64,000 bases of DNA, taken from Profundibacter sp033851955 (lineage in GTDB: Bacteria > Pseudomonadota > Alphaproteobacteria > Rhodobacterales > Rhodobacteraceae). Positions 51,782-61,487 of the stretch are shown here, one piece after another (the first letter of the stretch is position 1; each line of letters starts with the position of its first letter). Position numbers and translations under genes: made by a program. The notes under the pieces were generated by a model. That model was not told the DNA's origin, ran no database searches, and saw nothing but the letters and a program-made list of their open reading frames with translations. The stretch spans positions 434,001 through 498,000 of the forward strand of contig JAWSVK010000003.1 of the NCBI GenBank assembly GCA_033851955.1. Reading direction: 5' to 3'.

Positions 51782-53004
51782 CGGGTGAATTTCATCGTTC
51801 CGGTCATATCCAGACCCGGAAAAACCGCGCCCTCCAAAACCGATTGATCAAGCCCAAACAACCCCTGCATCACACCCGCTGACACATCTCGCACATCCAT
51901 CAAAGGGTGCAAATCACGTCCCTGATAAAGATCAGCTTCTCCCAAGCCAGGCCATTGCCCATAAACTTTGCCCCCCGCAATCGCTCCGCCCGCCAAGACC
52001 ATCGCGCCGCCTGTGCCATGGTCGGTTCCGCGGGTGCCATTTTCGCGTGCCGTGCGGCCAAACTCCGTCATCGCCACCACCGCTGTTTTTCCCCAGACCT
52101 CACCCAACTGGTTTTCCAAAATCAAAATCGTATCTTGCAGGCGTGACAGCCCACCTTTTAGCGCCTGATGTTGATTATTATGGGTGTCCCAGCCGTTGAT
52201 CGAAAAGGCCGCCACGCGCGTGTCTTCTCGCAATCGATTGGCGGCAAATTCTGCCACCCGTTTGTGCGCCCCGCCCCGCATCGAGGCCATCATCTGCTGC
52301 TTCATCATAGCAACATCATCGTCATCATCCGCGGCCCCAACCATCTGGGGGTCCAACACTTCGGCCAGTTCAATAGCTTCGGACACCGAAGCATTGAACA
52401 ATGGGTCTTCATGATAAATTTGCTCAAGCAATCGACGTGATTGTTCGGACAGGTTTAGATGGGTATCAGGCGACCAGTTTGAAACCGGCACTCCGCCCGT
52501 TAACACCAACATTTCCTCGCGGCCAATGGCAAATCCAGTGTGTGGTCCCACCCCTGCCATCGCATTTAGCATACGGTTCAACCAGCCATCGCGTACCCGT
52601 CCAAGCCCATCCATCCCAAGGCCTGCTTCCAACAGGTCTTGGCCATCAAAATGGCTGCGTTTATCGCGGTATGGGGTCGACACGGCATGGGCAAAAGCCA
52701 ATTCGCCTTTGGCCCAAAGCGGCATTAATTTCGACAGGCCCTTATGCAACGAAAAGAAGCCGTCCAGATCGGCAGCCTCTGCCGCTTCGCCAAATTTCAA
52801 TGTCGGGCGCAGGCCTTTTAGGGCCGTATCGCCATAAGGCTGCACCACATCTAGCCCATCCATGGCGCCGCGCAAAATAATCACCACCAGTCGGTTGTCG
52901 CTCGGCAACGCGGCAAAACTCATCGGCGTCAACAGCGGGCTGGCCGCCGCTGAGCAGCCCAATATGCCGACCCGTTGCAGGAATTTACGCCGTGATACAC
53001 TCAT
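51778..53004 (-). CDS. DUF1501 domain-containing exported protein
   Basis: 408 residues. A twin-arginine signal (SRRKFLQRVGILGCSAAASPLL) is followed by a sulfatase-like fold seen in DUF1501: VVIILRGAMDGLDVVQPYGD near residue 40, HAVSTPYRDKRSHFDGQDLLEAG near 110 and AVVAMTEFGRTARENGTRGTDHGTGGAMVLAGG near 310. It is always found beside a DUF1800 protein, as here (12-base gap), and the two are exported together. The substrate is unknown. Confidence 0.93.
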   Translation of the reverse strand: MSVSRRKFLQRVGILGCSAAASPLLTPMSFAALPSDNRLVVIILRGAMDGLDVVQPYGDTALKGLRPTLKFGEAAEAADLDGFFSLHKGLSKLMPLWAKGELAFAHAVSTPYRDKRSHFDGQDLLEAGLGMDGLGRVRDGWLNRMLNAMAGVGPHTGFAIGREEMLVLTGGVPVSNWSPDTHLNLSEQSRRLLEQIYHEDPLFNASVSEAIELAEVLDPQMVGAADDDDDVAMMKQQMMASMRGGAHKRVAEFAANRLREDTRVAAFSINGWDTHNNQHQALKGGLSRLQDTILILENQLGEVWGKTAVVAMTEFGRTARENGTRGTDHGTGGAMVLAGGAIAGGKVYGQWPGLGEADLYQGRDLHPLMDVRDVSAGVMQGLFGLDQSVLEGAVFPGLDMTGTMKFTR

Positions 53005-53015
53005 ACTTTACACCT

Positions 53016-54407
53016 TTAATTTCGTTGGAATTCGGGGGCGGCGAACACCAGCCCAACCCCATCCGCCTTGTCATCACTGGCATCACAGGCCTGTAGCAAT
53101 GCCAAACTCAAGCGGTCGCCAAGCGCTGTTTTAGCCAATGCCGCGGGCTCAGGCAGTTTGGGGCGCAGCAGTTTTGGCACCGTCATCGCCCATTGAATAC
53201 GTGCCGCCAATCCCTGCGGGGTGATCCAATGTTCCGCGGCCTCGGCCCAGCCATCCGGCCCTGTCGGATTTTCCCACATCTGCCCCATCAATCCCATTGG
53301 GGCGACCACATGAGTGCGGATGCTCTTCCATTTCAAATCCGTGAACTTTTGCTCTTTCACGCCAAGCGCACGCAGGGACGAGGTTACAAAATCGATCGGT
53401 TGCTTAGCTTTGGTCGCAGGCATCGCCCATGCCGCATCATGAGTTAACATCGCACGGTAGGTCGTCATCAGATCGCCACCACTGTCGCGATAGGCCGCTG
53501 CCACATGGGCGACAAGCGCCTCGTCTGGGTCATCCGACACAAAATGCACCACCAGTTTACGGGCCAAATGGCGGGCTGTATCGGGATGCACGGCCAGATC
53601 ATTTAGAAAATCAGTGACATGGAACAGGTCTTGAATATAGCCACCATAAGATTTCCCCAGCACGGTTTCTGGGCCGGGTTCGGACATTCTGGCATCATAC
53701 GTGAATCCGGTTTTGCGGCGATACGTCAGGCCAGAAAACAGTTTAGCCAACTCATAAACGTCGTTTTGAGTATAGGCACCATCCACGCCCAAGGTGTGCA
53801 GCTCTAACACTTCACGGGCCAGGTTTTCGTTGATGCCACGCTTGGGCGTGCGGGCCGCGATCACCGATTTTGGACCGACCGAGTTGACCTGATCCAAGAA
53901 CATCAACATCATCGGATGGTAAGTTGCTGCCTTTAGCAGCTCGGCAAAATTACCGGAAATATTTGGCCTAATCGCGTCCTCAACGTAAGTCGAAACCGCA
54001 TAGCGCCACATGCTCTTCTTGCCTTTTACGGTGAAATGGTCCGCCCAAAACCGCACCAAACGCTCGCGCAGACCATCCTCGGTGTAGATGCTACGCGCCA
54101 TTTGAGCACGCAACCATTCAACCTGTTGGCGCCGAGCTTGCGCGCGCAGTTTTTTGATCTGCTGCTGGATTTCGACGCCTTTAGAGGGATCAGCGCGGCG
54201 AATTTTGTTCAGCTTGCGGACCTTTTCCATCACGGCCTCGACCTGATCAAAACTGCCGACGACAAACCGATCGGCCATTTTATCTGGGCCCTTCAAGCGA
54301 TTCAGCATCTGGTCCACACTGGTTGGCGCGGGCAAGTTCGCAGACAGGCCTGTTCCAAACCGAATAGCAGCTGTTTCAGGATTAAACGCCACGATTACCT
54401 CATACAT
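53016..54407 (-). CDS. DUF1800 domain-containing protein
   Basis: 463 residues. The conserved core includes LRERLVRFWADHFTVKG near residue 110, YHPMMLMFLDQVNSVGPKS near 170, NENLAREVLELHTLGVDGAYTQNDV near 200 and DLAVHPDTARHLARKLVVHFVSDDP near 280. The N-terminus lacks an obvious signal peptide, so it may be exported piggy-back with the Tat-dependent DUF1501 partner, or stay inside. It lies downstream of aspS, separated by a strong terminator. Confidence 0.92.
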   Translation of the reverse strand: MYEVIVAFNPETAAIRFGTGLSANLPAPTSVDQMLNRLKGPDKMADRFVVGSFDQVEAVMEKVRKLNKIRRADPSKGVEIQQQIKKLRAQARRQQVEWLRAQMARSIYTEDGLRERLVRFWADHFTVKGKKSMWRYAVSTYVEDAIRPNISGNFAELLKAATYHPMMLMFLDQVNSVGPKSVIAARTPKRGINENLAREVLELHTLGVDGAYTQNDVYELAKLFSGLTYRRKTGFTYDARMSEPGPETVLGKSYGGYIQDLFHVTDFLNDLAVHPDTARHLARKLVVHFVSDDPDEALVAHVAAAYRDSGGDLMTTYRAMLTHDAAWAMPATKAKQPIDFVTSSLRALGVKEQKFTDLKWKSIRTHVVAPMGLMGQMWENPTGPDGWAEAAEHWITPQGLAARIQWAMTVPKLLRPKLPEPAALAKTALGDRLSLALLQACDASDDKADGVGLVFAAPEFQRN

Positions 54408-54448
54408 TCGTCAACGAATGACACGTTAGCAGACCTGACACACAATGG

Positions 54449-54478
54449 AAAACCCCGCACAAATTTGTACGGGGTTTT
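54449..54478 (-). terminator. Intrinsic terminator of aspS
   Basis: AAAACCCCG (54449-54457) pairs with CGGGGTTTT (54470-54478), and the loop itself contains ACAAATTTGT, which extends the stem. It lies 26 bases after the aspS stop on the minus strand, with a T-run at the end of the stem. Confidence 0.88.
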
Positions 54479-54503
54479 GGGCATTTTTCAGCGTGTGACT
54501 GGG

Positions 54504-56279
54504 TTAATCCTGTGGAATTACCCGCAGATGCAACTCGCGCAATTGCTCATTCATCGGCTCGTTTGGAGCACCCATCATCAGGTCTTCTGCGCGTTGGTTC
54601 ATCGGGAACATGATGACCTCGCGGATGTTGGCCTCATTGGCCAGCAGCATCACGATGCGGTCGATCCCTGCCGCGCAACCACCGTGGGGTGGGGCGCCAA
54701 ATTTGAACGCGTTGACCATGCCGCCGAAACGTTTTTCGACTTCGTCTTTGCCGTAGCCAGCAATTTCGAACGCTTTGAACATGATCTCGGGCTTGTGGTT
54801 CCGGATCGCGCCCGACACCAATTCATAACCATTGCAAGACAGATCATACTGGTAGCCCAGCACATCCATCGGATCGCCCTGCAATGCTTCCATGCCGCCT
54901 TGGGGCATCGAAAACGGGTTGTGTTCAAAGTCGACTTTGCCGGTTTCTTCGTCACGTTCGTAAATCGGGAAATCCACGATCCACGCAAAAGCGAAGCGAT
55001 CCGTATCTGTGAGACCCAGCTCGTCACCAATTACGGCACGGGCTTTACCCGCCACAGCTTCGAACGCCTTGGGTTTGCCCGCCAAGAAGAATGCAGCATC
55101 GCCAACCTCCAGACCCAGTTGCTGACGGATAGCCTCGGTACGCTCGGGACCGATGTTTTTGGCCAGTGGTCCGGCGGCCTCCATGCCTTCGCCCTGATCG
55201 CGCCAGAAAATGTAACCCATGCCGGGCAGGCCTTCGCCTTGGGCGAACTTATTCATCCGGTCACAGAACTTGCGACTGCCGCCTTTGGGAGCTGGAATAG
55301 CACGGATTTGGGTGCCTTCATTTTCCAACAAGGAGGCGAAAATTTTGAAGCCGGAGCCGCGGAAGTGATCCGAGACGACCTGCATTTTGATCGGGTTGCG
55401 CAGATCGGGTTTGTCGGTGCCATACCAAAGTGCCGCGTCTTTATATGAAATCTGCTCCCATTCTTTGTCGACCTTGCGGCCGCCGCCGAATTCTTCGAAC
55501 ACGCCGCCGATGACGGGTTCGATGGTGTCGAACACGTCTTGTTGGGTGACGAACGACATTTCCAAATCAAGCTGGTAAAAGTCGGTTGGCGAGCGGTCAG
55601 CGCGTGGGTCTTCATCGCGGAAACATGGCGCGATCTGGAAATATTTATCATAGCCAGACACCATGATCAGCTGCTTGAACTGCTGCGGAGCTTGAGGCAG
55701 CGCGTAGAAACGGCCCGGGTGCAGGCGCGACGGGATCAAGAAGTCGCGCGCGCCCTCGGGGCTTGATGAGGTGATAATCGGCGTTTGGAATTCGCGAAAC
55801 TCTTTGTCCCACATCCGTTTGCGCATTGAGGCCACAACGTCGGAACGCAGCTTCATATTGTTTTGCAGCTTTTCACGACGCAGATCGAGGTAGCGATATT
55901 TCAGGCGGGTTTCTTCGGGGTATTCCTGATCGCCGAACACCATCAAGGGCAGCTCTTCGGCAGCGCCCAAGACTTCGATGTCACGAATGAACACTTCAAT
56001 TGCACCAGTAGGGATTTTCGGATTTACCAGACCTTCGTCACGGGCCATCACATTGCCATCAATGCGGATGCACCATTCGGAGCGCACCTTTTCAATGTCG
56101 GCGAAAACGGGGCTATCTGGGTCGGCCATGACTTGGGTGATGCCATAATGGTCGCGCAAATCGATGAACAATAGCCCGCCGTGATCACGCACGCGATGCA
56201 CCCAGCCGGACAGCCGCACGGTGTCGCCCACGTTGGATTTGTTCAGTTCGGCGCAAGTATGGCTGCGATATATGTGCAT
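54504..56279 (-). CDS. aspS: Aspartyl-tRNA synthetase
   Basis: 591 residues from ATG 56279 (MHIYRSHTC), preceded by AGGGGCG; the frame is open to 56399 but the extra part is not like the family. An N-terminal OB-fold anticodon domain (VRLSGWVHRVRDHGGLLFIDLRD) precedes the class II core: motif 2 region (FKQLIMVSGYDKYFQIAPCFRDEDPRADR), the bacterial GAD insertion, and motif 3 (HGGCAAGIDRIVMLL). It charges tRNA-Asp, and probably tRNA-Asn in species using the transamidation route; which one cannot be told here. Confidence 0.97.
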   Translation of the reverse strand: MHIYRSHTCAELNKSNVGDTVRLSGWVHRVRDHGGLLFIDLRDHYGITQVMADPDSPVFADIEKVRSEWCIRIDGNVMARDEGLVNPKIPTGAIEVFIRDIEVLGAAEELPLMVFGDQEYPEETRLKYRYLDLRREKLQNNMKLRSDVVASMRKRMWDKEFREFQTPIITSSSPEGARDFLIPSRLHPGRFYALPQAPQQFKQLIMVSGYDKYFQIAPCFRDEDPRADRSPTDFYQLDLEMSFVTQQDVFDTIEPVIGGVFEEFGGGRKVDKEWEQISYKDAALWYGTDKPDLRNPIKMQVVSDHFRGSGFKIFASLLENEGTQIRAIPAPKGGSRKFCDRMNKFAQGEGLPGMGYIFWRDQGEGMEAAGPLAKNIGPERTEAIRQQLGLEVGDAAFFLAGKPKAFEAVAGKARAVIGDELGLTDTDRFAFAWIVDFPIYERDEETGKVDFEHNPFSMPQGGMEALQGDPMDVLGYQYDLSCNGYELVSGAIRNHKPEIMFKAFEIAGYGKDEVEKRFGGMVNAFKFGAPPHGGCAAGIDRIVMLLANEANIREVIMFPMNQRAEDLMMGAPNEPMNEQLRELHLRVIPQD

Positions 56280-56446
56280 TTTTCGCCCCTTCAGGGTAAA
56301 TTTTTGATCTGTCGTGATACACCGCGCAAACGCGCCAAAGTCAAGGGCGTGCAGGTCCATTCCCGCCTTATCTACCGTTAATCCGGCAATAGACGACACG
56401 CTTTTTTCGCGCTATCCATATATTTGCGTAAATTTTGGGGGAAATT

Positions 56447-57646
56447 ATGTGGGATAGGTTGCTAGATCGGCTGTTGGGGCGCTTGCTGAAACAAGGCGCG
56501 TTGCAGGTTACTTTTGTGGATGGCACCGTGAAACACTATGGCGACTCGACAGGAATACCTGTGGCAATCGCCTTTACCTCCATGAACGTGGCGCGCAGGT
56601 TGATTTTGAACCCTGAACTGGCCTTGGGCGAGGCCTATATGGACGAGACCCTTATCATCGCGGATGACGATTTGCACGGGATGCTAACCTTGCTGATGCA
56701 AAACGCCAAAGGTGCCGAATTGGGCTGGATTCAAGCCACAGCGACAGCGGCGCGGCGTTCAATGCGGCGCTGGGCCCAACATAATCCGCTGCACATCGCC
56801 AAACGAAATGTAGAGCATCATTATGATTTGTCGGTGGAGCTGTATGATTTATTTTTGGATGCGGACAAACAATACACCTGCGCCTATTTCCCAGAGCCGG
56901 GCATGACACTCGAGGCCGCACAAGAGGCCAAAAAGGCGCATATTGCCCAGAAATTGTTGATCAAGCCGGGTATGAAAATCTTGGACATCGGCTGCGGTTG
57001 GGGCGGAACCAGTCTGAGTTTGGCGCGTGATTATGGAGCCAAAGTGGTCGGCGTCACCCTGTCCGAGGTTCAATTAAAACACGCCCGCGCACGTGCCAAA
57101 GCTGAAGGGCTGTCAGACCGTGTCGAATTTCGTCTGACCGATTATCGCGACGTGACCGAGGCGTTTGACCGGATTGTGGTGGTTGGCATGTTGGAACATG
57201 TCGGACAGCCGCAATACCGCACTTTTTTCAATCAAATCCGCCGCAATCTAAAACCCGATGGAATCGCCTTGGTCCACACCATTGGCCGTTCCACCCCGCC
57301 GGATGCCCTGTCGCCGTGGTTTAACAAATATATTTTTCCCGGTGGTTATTCCCCTGCGATGTCCGAAGTGATGTCCGCCATCGAAAAATCCGACCTGTTT
57401 GCCACCGACGTCGAAGTCTGGCGGATGCACTATGTCCAAACCCTGCAACATTGGCGCAAGCGCTTTGAATCAAACATTGATCCGATCCGCGTGCTTTATG
57501 ATGATCGGTTCTGTCGGATGTGGCGTTACTATCTGATTGCCTCTGAACTCAGCTTTTCGGTGCTGGGCATGGTGGTTTTCCAATTCCAAATCAGCCGCGA
57601 TCAAGAGGCCGTCCCCCTAACCCGTGACTATATGTTTGACGCATAG
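56447..57646 (+). CDS. cfa: Cyclopropane-fatty-acyl-phospholipid synthase family methyltransferase
   Basis: 399 residues from ATG 56447 with GGGGGAA upstream. The SAM-binding motif ILDIGCGWGGTSLSLA lies near residue 180, followed by GVTLSEVQLKHARARA. HYDLSVELYDLFLDADKQYTCAYF near residue 125 and a C-terminal RMWRYYLIASELSFS are standard for the CFA/mycolic methyltransferase family. It adds a methylene group to unsaturated acyl chains in membrane phospholipids. Several paralogues with other targets exist in this group, so the gene name is provisional. Confidence 0.88.
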   Translation: MWDRLLDRLLGRLLKQGALQVTFVDGTVKHYGDSTGIPVAIAFTSMNVARRLILNPELALGEAYMDETLIIADDDLHGMLTLLMQNAKGAELGWIQATATAARRSMRRWAQHNPLHIAKRNVEHHYDLSVELYDLFLDADKQYTCAYFPEPGMTLEAAQEAKKAHIAQKLLIKPGMKILDIGCGWGGTSLSLARDYGAKVVGVTLSEVQLKHARARAKAEGLSDRVEFRLTDYRDVTEAFDRIVVVGMLEHVGQPQYRTFFNQIRRNLKPDGIALVHTIGRSTPPDALSPWFNKYIFPGGYSPAMSEVMSAIEKSDLFATDVEVWRMHYVQTLQHWRKRFESNIDPIRVLYDDRFCRMWRYYLIASELSFSVLGMVVFQFQISRDQEAVPLTRDYMFDA

Positions 57647-57675
57647 GCCTTGCGCCCCGCGACGGCATGACTATA

Positions 57676-57701
57676 ACCCCCAATAATTTGCCTTTGGGGG
57701 T
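57676..57701 (+). promoter_or_regulatory. Perfect inverted repeat covering the carB ribosome site
   Basis: ACCCCCAA (57676-57683) pairs with TTGGGGGT (57694-57701) over a ten-base loop. The right arm holds the only G-rich stretch before the carB ATG at 57709, so the hairpin would hide the ribosome site. It could also serve as the end of the cfa transcript. No T-run is seen. Confidence 0.45.
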
Positions 57702-57708
57702 CTGCCAC

Positions 57709-60700
57709 ATGCCAAAAAGAACCGACATAAAATCCATCCTGATTATCGGCGCAGGCCCAATCGTTATTGGCCAAGCCTGCGAGTTTGACTATTCCGGCGC
57801 CCAAGCCTGCAAAGCGCTGCGCGAGGAGGGCTATCGAGTCATCTTGGTCAACTCAAATCCCGCCACCATCATGACCGATCCGGCGCTGGCCGATGCCACT
57901 TATATCGAACCGATTACGGCCGAAATGGTCGCCAAGATCATTGAAAAAGAGCGCCCTGATGCGTTACTGCCTACCATGGGGGGGCAAACGGGTCTCAACA
58001 CCGCGTTGGAGCTTGCCGACTTGGGCGTTTTGGAAAAATACAATGTCGAGCTGATTGGTGCCAACCGCGAAGCCATCGAAATGGCCGAGGATCGCAAGCT
58101 GTTCCGCGAAGCTATGGACCGGATCGGGTTGGAAAATCCACGTGCCGCCGTTGCCGAAACCCTCGAGGAATGTATGACGGCATTGGATGATATCGGCCTG
58201 CCCGCCATCATCCGCCCCGCCTTTACGCTGGGTGGGACCGGCGGCGGCGTTGCGTATAACCGCGAAGATTTCATCCATTTTTGCACCACTGGCCTGGATG
58301 CATCACCTGTCACGCAAATCTTGATTGATGAATCGCTGCTGGGCTGGAAAGAATTCGAGATGGAAGTGGTGCGCGACACCGCCGACAACGCGATCATAGT
58401 TTGTGCGATTGAAAACATCGACCCAATGGGCGTGCACACGGGTGATTCCATCACCGTGGCACCGGCCCTAACCCTGACGGACAAAGAATACCAAATGATG
58501 CGCACGGCCTCTATCGCGGTGCTGCGTGAAATCGGCGTCGAAACTGGCGGCTCCAATGTGCAATGGGCGGTCAATCCGGCCGATGGGCGCATGATCGTGA
58601 TCGAGATGAACCCACGCGTGTCACGCTCCTCCGCGCTGGCCTCCAAGGCGACGGGTTTCCCGATTGCCAAGATCGCGGCCAAACTGGCGGTCGGCTATAC
58701 GCTGGATGAGTTGGACAATGACATCACCAAAGTCACGCCCGCATCGTTTGAGCCCACAATCGACTACGTTGTCACCAAAATCCCGCGCTTCGCGTTTGAG
58801 AAATTCGCGGGCTCTGCCCCGTTGCTGTCGACCGCAATGAAATCGGTCGGCGAAACTATGGCGATTGGCCGCACCATCCACGAATCCTTACAAAAGGCTT
58901 TGGCCTCGATGGAAACCGGCCTGACCGGATTTGATGAAGTCGAGATTGAAGGTGCCCCCGAAAAAGCCGCCGTAATCAATGCGATCAGCGCCCAAACACC
59001 GGACCGGATGCGCACCATAGCGCAGGCAATGCGTCACGGGTTGTCAGATGATGAAATCCACGCTGTGACCAAATTTGACCCGTGGTTTTTGGCCCGTATC
59101 CGCGAGATCGTAGAGATGGAAGACGTTGTGAAGAACGCGGGCCTACCGCGTGATGAACATGCCATGCGCAAGCTGAAAATGATGGGCTTCTCTGATGCCC
59201 GTTTGGCCATCCTAACCGATCAGTCCGAGGCCGCAGTGCGCAACACCCGCTTGGCCGCAGGCGTGTCTGCCGTGTTCAAACGCATCGATACATGTGCTGC
59301 CGAGTTTGAGGCCCAAACCCCCTATATGTACTCCACCTATGAGGCCCCTGCGATGGGCGACGTGGAATGCGAAGCAAGGCCTTCTGACAAGAAAAAAGTC
59401 GTGATTTTAGGCGGCGGTCCGAACCGCATCGGCCAAGGCATCGAGTTTGATTATTGCTGTTGCCACGCCTGTTATGCTCTGACGGATCAGGGCTATGAAA
59501 CCATAATGATCAACTGCAACCCCGAAACCGTGTCGACCGATTACGACACCTCGGATCGGTTGTATTTTGAGCCTGTCACATTCGAACATGTGATGGAAAT
59601 TCTGCGGGTTGAGCAAGAAAACGGCACCCTGCACGGCGTCATCGTACAGTTCGGCGGCCAAACTCCGCTGAAACTCGCAAATGATCTTGAGGCTGCGGGC
59701 ATCCCGATCCTTGGCACCACGCCTGACAGCATCGATCTCGCCGAAGACCGCGAACGGTTCCAAGCTCTGGTCAATGACCTTGGCCTGTTGCAGCCCAATA
59801 ATGGCATCGCTTCCACGGACGCGCAAGCGCTAGAAATTGCTGGTGAAATTGGGTTCCCACTGGTGATACGCCCTTCCTATGTGCTGGGTGGCCGCGCCAT
59901 GGAGATCGTGCGCGACACGGCCCAGTTGGAACGCTACATCGCCGAGGCCGTGGTGGTATCTGGCGACAGCCCCGTGCTGCTCGACAGCTACCTGTCCGGC
60001 GCCATCGAAATGGACGTGGACGCATTGTGCGACGGCAAAGAGGTGCATGTCGCAGGCCTGATGCAACATATTGAAGAGGCTGGCGTGCACTCGGGTGACA
60101 GCGCTTGTTCCTTGCCGCCATATTCGCTGTCAAAGGACATCATCACCGAGGTCCATCGACAAACCCGCGCCCTTGCGCTGGCTCTGAATGTGGTTGGTTT
60201 GATGAACATCCAATTCGCGGTCAAAGACGGCAAGGTTTACCTGATCGAGGTCAATCCCCGCGCATCGCGGACCGTGCCGTTTGTGGCCAAAGCCACCGAC
60301 AGCGCTATCGCGTCGATCGCCGCGCGGATCATGGCGGGCGAACCTTTGTCCAACTTCCCGCTGCGCCCCGCCTACCCCGAAGGTGCGACGCCTGACACCA
60401 CGTTACCGTTCGCCGATCCGATGTCGCTGGCCGACCCTGACATGCCATGGTTTTCCGTCAAAGAGGCCGTGCTGCCGTTTGCTCGCTTCCCAGGCGTCGA
60501 CACGATCCTGGGCCCAGAAATGCGCTCGACCGGCGAAGTCATGGGCTGGGATCGTTCGTTCCCCGTGGCCTACCTTAAGGCGCAGATGGGCGCTGGCGTT
60601 GTTTTGCCAACTGAGGGCGCTGTGTTCATGTCGATCAAAGACATGGACAAAACGGCTGAAATGGCCGAGGCCGCGCAGATGCTGACTGACCTTGGCTTCA

Positions 60701-61002
60701 GCGTGATCGCCACCCGTGGCACCGGTGCTTGGCTGGCTGAAAACGGAGTCGAATGCGAAGTGGTCAACAAGGTTTATGAAGGCCGCCCCAACATTGTGGA
60801 CCGGATGAAAGACGGCGAAATCGCTTTGGTGATGAACACCACCGAAGGCGCTCAAGCGGTCGACGATAGCCGCGAGATCCGTTCCGTGGCGCTAAATTCC
60901 GGCATGCCATATTTCACCACAGCCGCCGCCAGCCATGCGGTGACATTGGCGATGAAATCACGCGAAGAGGGTGAGTTGGGTGTGCGGTCGTTGCAAGGGT
61001 AA
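57709..61002 (+). CDS. carB: Carbamoyl-phosphate synthase large subunit
   Basis: 1097 residues from ATG 57709 (MPKRTDIKSIL). Two ATP-grasp halves are each preceded by a Rossmann-like start: ILIIGAGPIVIGQACEFDYSGAQACKAL near residue 10 and VVILGGGPNRIGQGIEFDYCCCHACYAL near residue 565. RPAFTLGGTGGGVAYN in the first half and RPSYVLGGRAMEIV in the second are the ATP sites. The C-terminal allosteric domain (GAVFMSIKDMDKTAEMAEAAQML) is complete. It makes carbamoyl phosphate for arginine and pyrimidine synthesis together with CarA, which is not in the window. Confidence 0.96.
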   Translation: MPKRTDIKSILIIGAGPIVIGQACEFDYSGAQACKALREEGYRVILVNSNPATIMTDPALADATYIEPITAEMVAKIIEKERPDALLPTMGGQTGLNTALELADLGVLEKYNVELIGANREAIEMAEDRKLFREAMDRIGLENPRAAVAETLEECMTALDDIGLPAIIRPAFTLGGTGGGVAYNREDFIHFCTTGLDASPVTQILIDESLLGWKEFEMEVVRDTADNAIIVCAIENIDPMGVHTGDSITVAPALTLTDKEYQMMRTASIAVLREIGVETGGSNVQWAVNPADGRMIVIEMNPRVSRSSALASKATGFPIAKIAAKLAVGYTLDELDNDITKVTPASFEPTIDYVVTKIPRFAFEKFAGSAPLLSTAMKSVGETMAIGRTIHESLQKALASMETGLTGFDEVEIEGAPEKAAVINAISAQTPDRMRTIAQAMRHGLSDDEIHAVTKFDPWFLARIREIVEMEDVVKNAGLPRDEHAMRKLKMMGFSDARLAILTDQSEAAVRNTRLAAGVSAVFKRIDTCAAEFEAQTPYMYSTYEAPAMGDVECEARPSDKKKVVILGGGPNRIGQGIEFDYCCCHACYALTDQGYETIMINCNPETVSTDYDTSDRLYFEPVTFEHVMEILRVEQENGTLHGVIVQFGGQTPLKLANDLEAAGIPILGTTPDSIDLAEDRERFQALVNDLGLLQPNNGIASTDAQALEIAGEIGFPLVIRPSYVLGGRAMEIVRDTAQLERYIAEAVVVSGDSPVLLDSYLSGAIEMDVDALCDGKEVHVAGLMQHIEEAGVHSGDSACSLPPYSLSKDIITEVHRQTRALALALNVVGLMNIQFAVKDGKVYLIEVNPRASRTVPFVAKATDSAIASIAARIMAGEPLSNFPLRPAYPEGATPDTTLPFADPMSLADPDMPWFSVKEAVLPFARFPGVDTILGPEMRSTGEVMGWDRSFPVAYLKAQMGAGVVLPTEGAVFMSIKDMDKTAEMAEAAQMLTDLGFSVIATRGTGAWLAENGVECEVVNKVYEGRPNIVDRMKDGEIALVMNTTEGAQAVDDSREIRSVALNSGMPYFTTAAASHAVTLAMKSREEGELGVRSLQG

Positions 61003-61102
61003 GCATTTCTCGAAAATAGTCCGTTGAAGTATTTGGAGATGTTTGAATGCACCGCCAAGATTACCCGTCAATGCATCGAAATGTACGCTGTCTTGGCCGC
61101 TC

Positions 61103-61230
61103 CAGTGCCCTATTTTCATTCCTATAGGGAATATATGTAATTCATATTTCCAAGCTTCACCCATCGCTTGCCTCTTGTATTCCGTCACACATATCTATAA
61201 TTATGAATATGTAGTGAGAGCCGACACCCC
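61103..61230 (+). promoter_or_regulatory. AT-rich palindromes upstream of the DUF2892 gene
   Basis: The 256-base gap 61003-61258 after carB contains ATTCC-TATAG-GGAAT (about 61118-61132) and CATAT-N12-ATATG (about 61190-61211), both dyad-symmetric and AT-rich. Operators of ArsR-type sulfide sensors (BigR/SqrR) upstream of DUF2892-like genes look similar. This is an inference from shape only, and no such regulator is encoded nearby. Confidence 0.3.
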
Positions 61231-61258
61231 GTCGCCGCTTAACCAAAAGGAATCCGTT

Positions 61259-61459
61259 ATGTCTTCTGAACGCGCTGTATTGGCTTTTGCTGGCTTTATG
61301 GTCATCGCATCCTTGCTGTTGACCCATTATGTCCACCCAAATTTCGTCTGGTTGACGGTCTTTGTCGGGGCGAACCTGTTTCAATCCGCTTTCACTGGAT
61401 TTTGTCCAGCCGGATCGTTTTTCCAGAAACTAGGTTTCAGATCGTCACGCGGCACCTAA
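61259..61459 (+). CDS. DUF2892 family small membrane protein
   Basis: 66 residues from ATG 61259, preceded by AAAAGGA. Two membrane helices (AVLAFAGFMVIASLLLTHY and WLTVFVGANLFQSAF) are followed by TGFCPAGSFFQKLGF. The 'GxNLxQSAFTGFCP' ending is the family hallmark, also found as the membrane part of YgaP rhodanese. The cysteine could take part in sulfur chemistry; function is unproven. Confidence 0.9.
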   Translation: MSSERAVLAFAGFMVIASLLLTHYVHPNFVWLTVFVGANLFQSAFTGFCPAGSFFQKLGFRSSRGT

Positions 61460-61487
61460 GCTAATTTGGCGTCGTCAAGTGCGTCGA

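Noticed and set aside
54036..55448. Plus-strand open frame of 470 codons opposite aspS and the DUF1800 gene
   Set aside because: It lies wholly antisense to two well-supported genes, has no recognisable motif, and arises from codon bias on the opposite strand.
33868..61155. Shared 13-mer TTCATATTTCCAA near 33868, 51616 and 61142
   Set aside because: Matches of this length are expected by chance in 64 kb, and the contexts (inside two genes and one gap) are unrelated.
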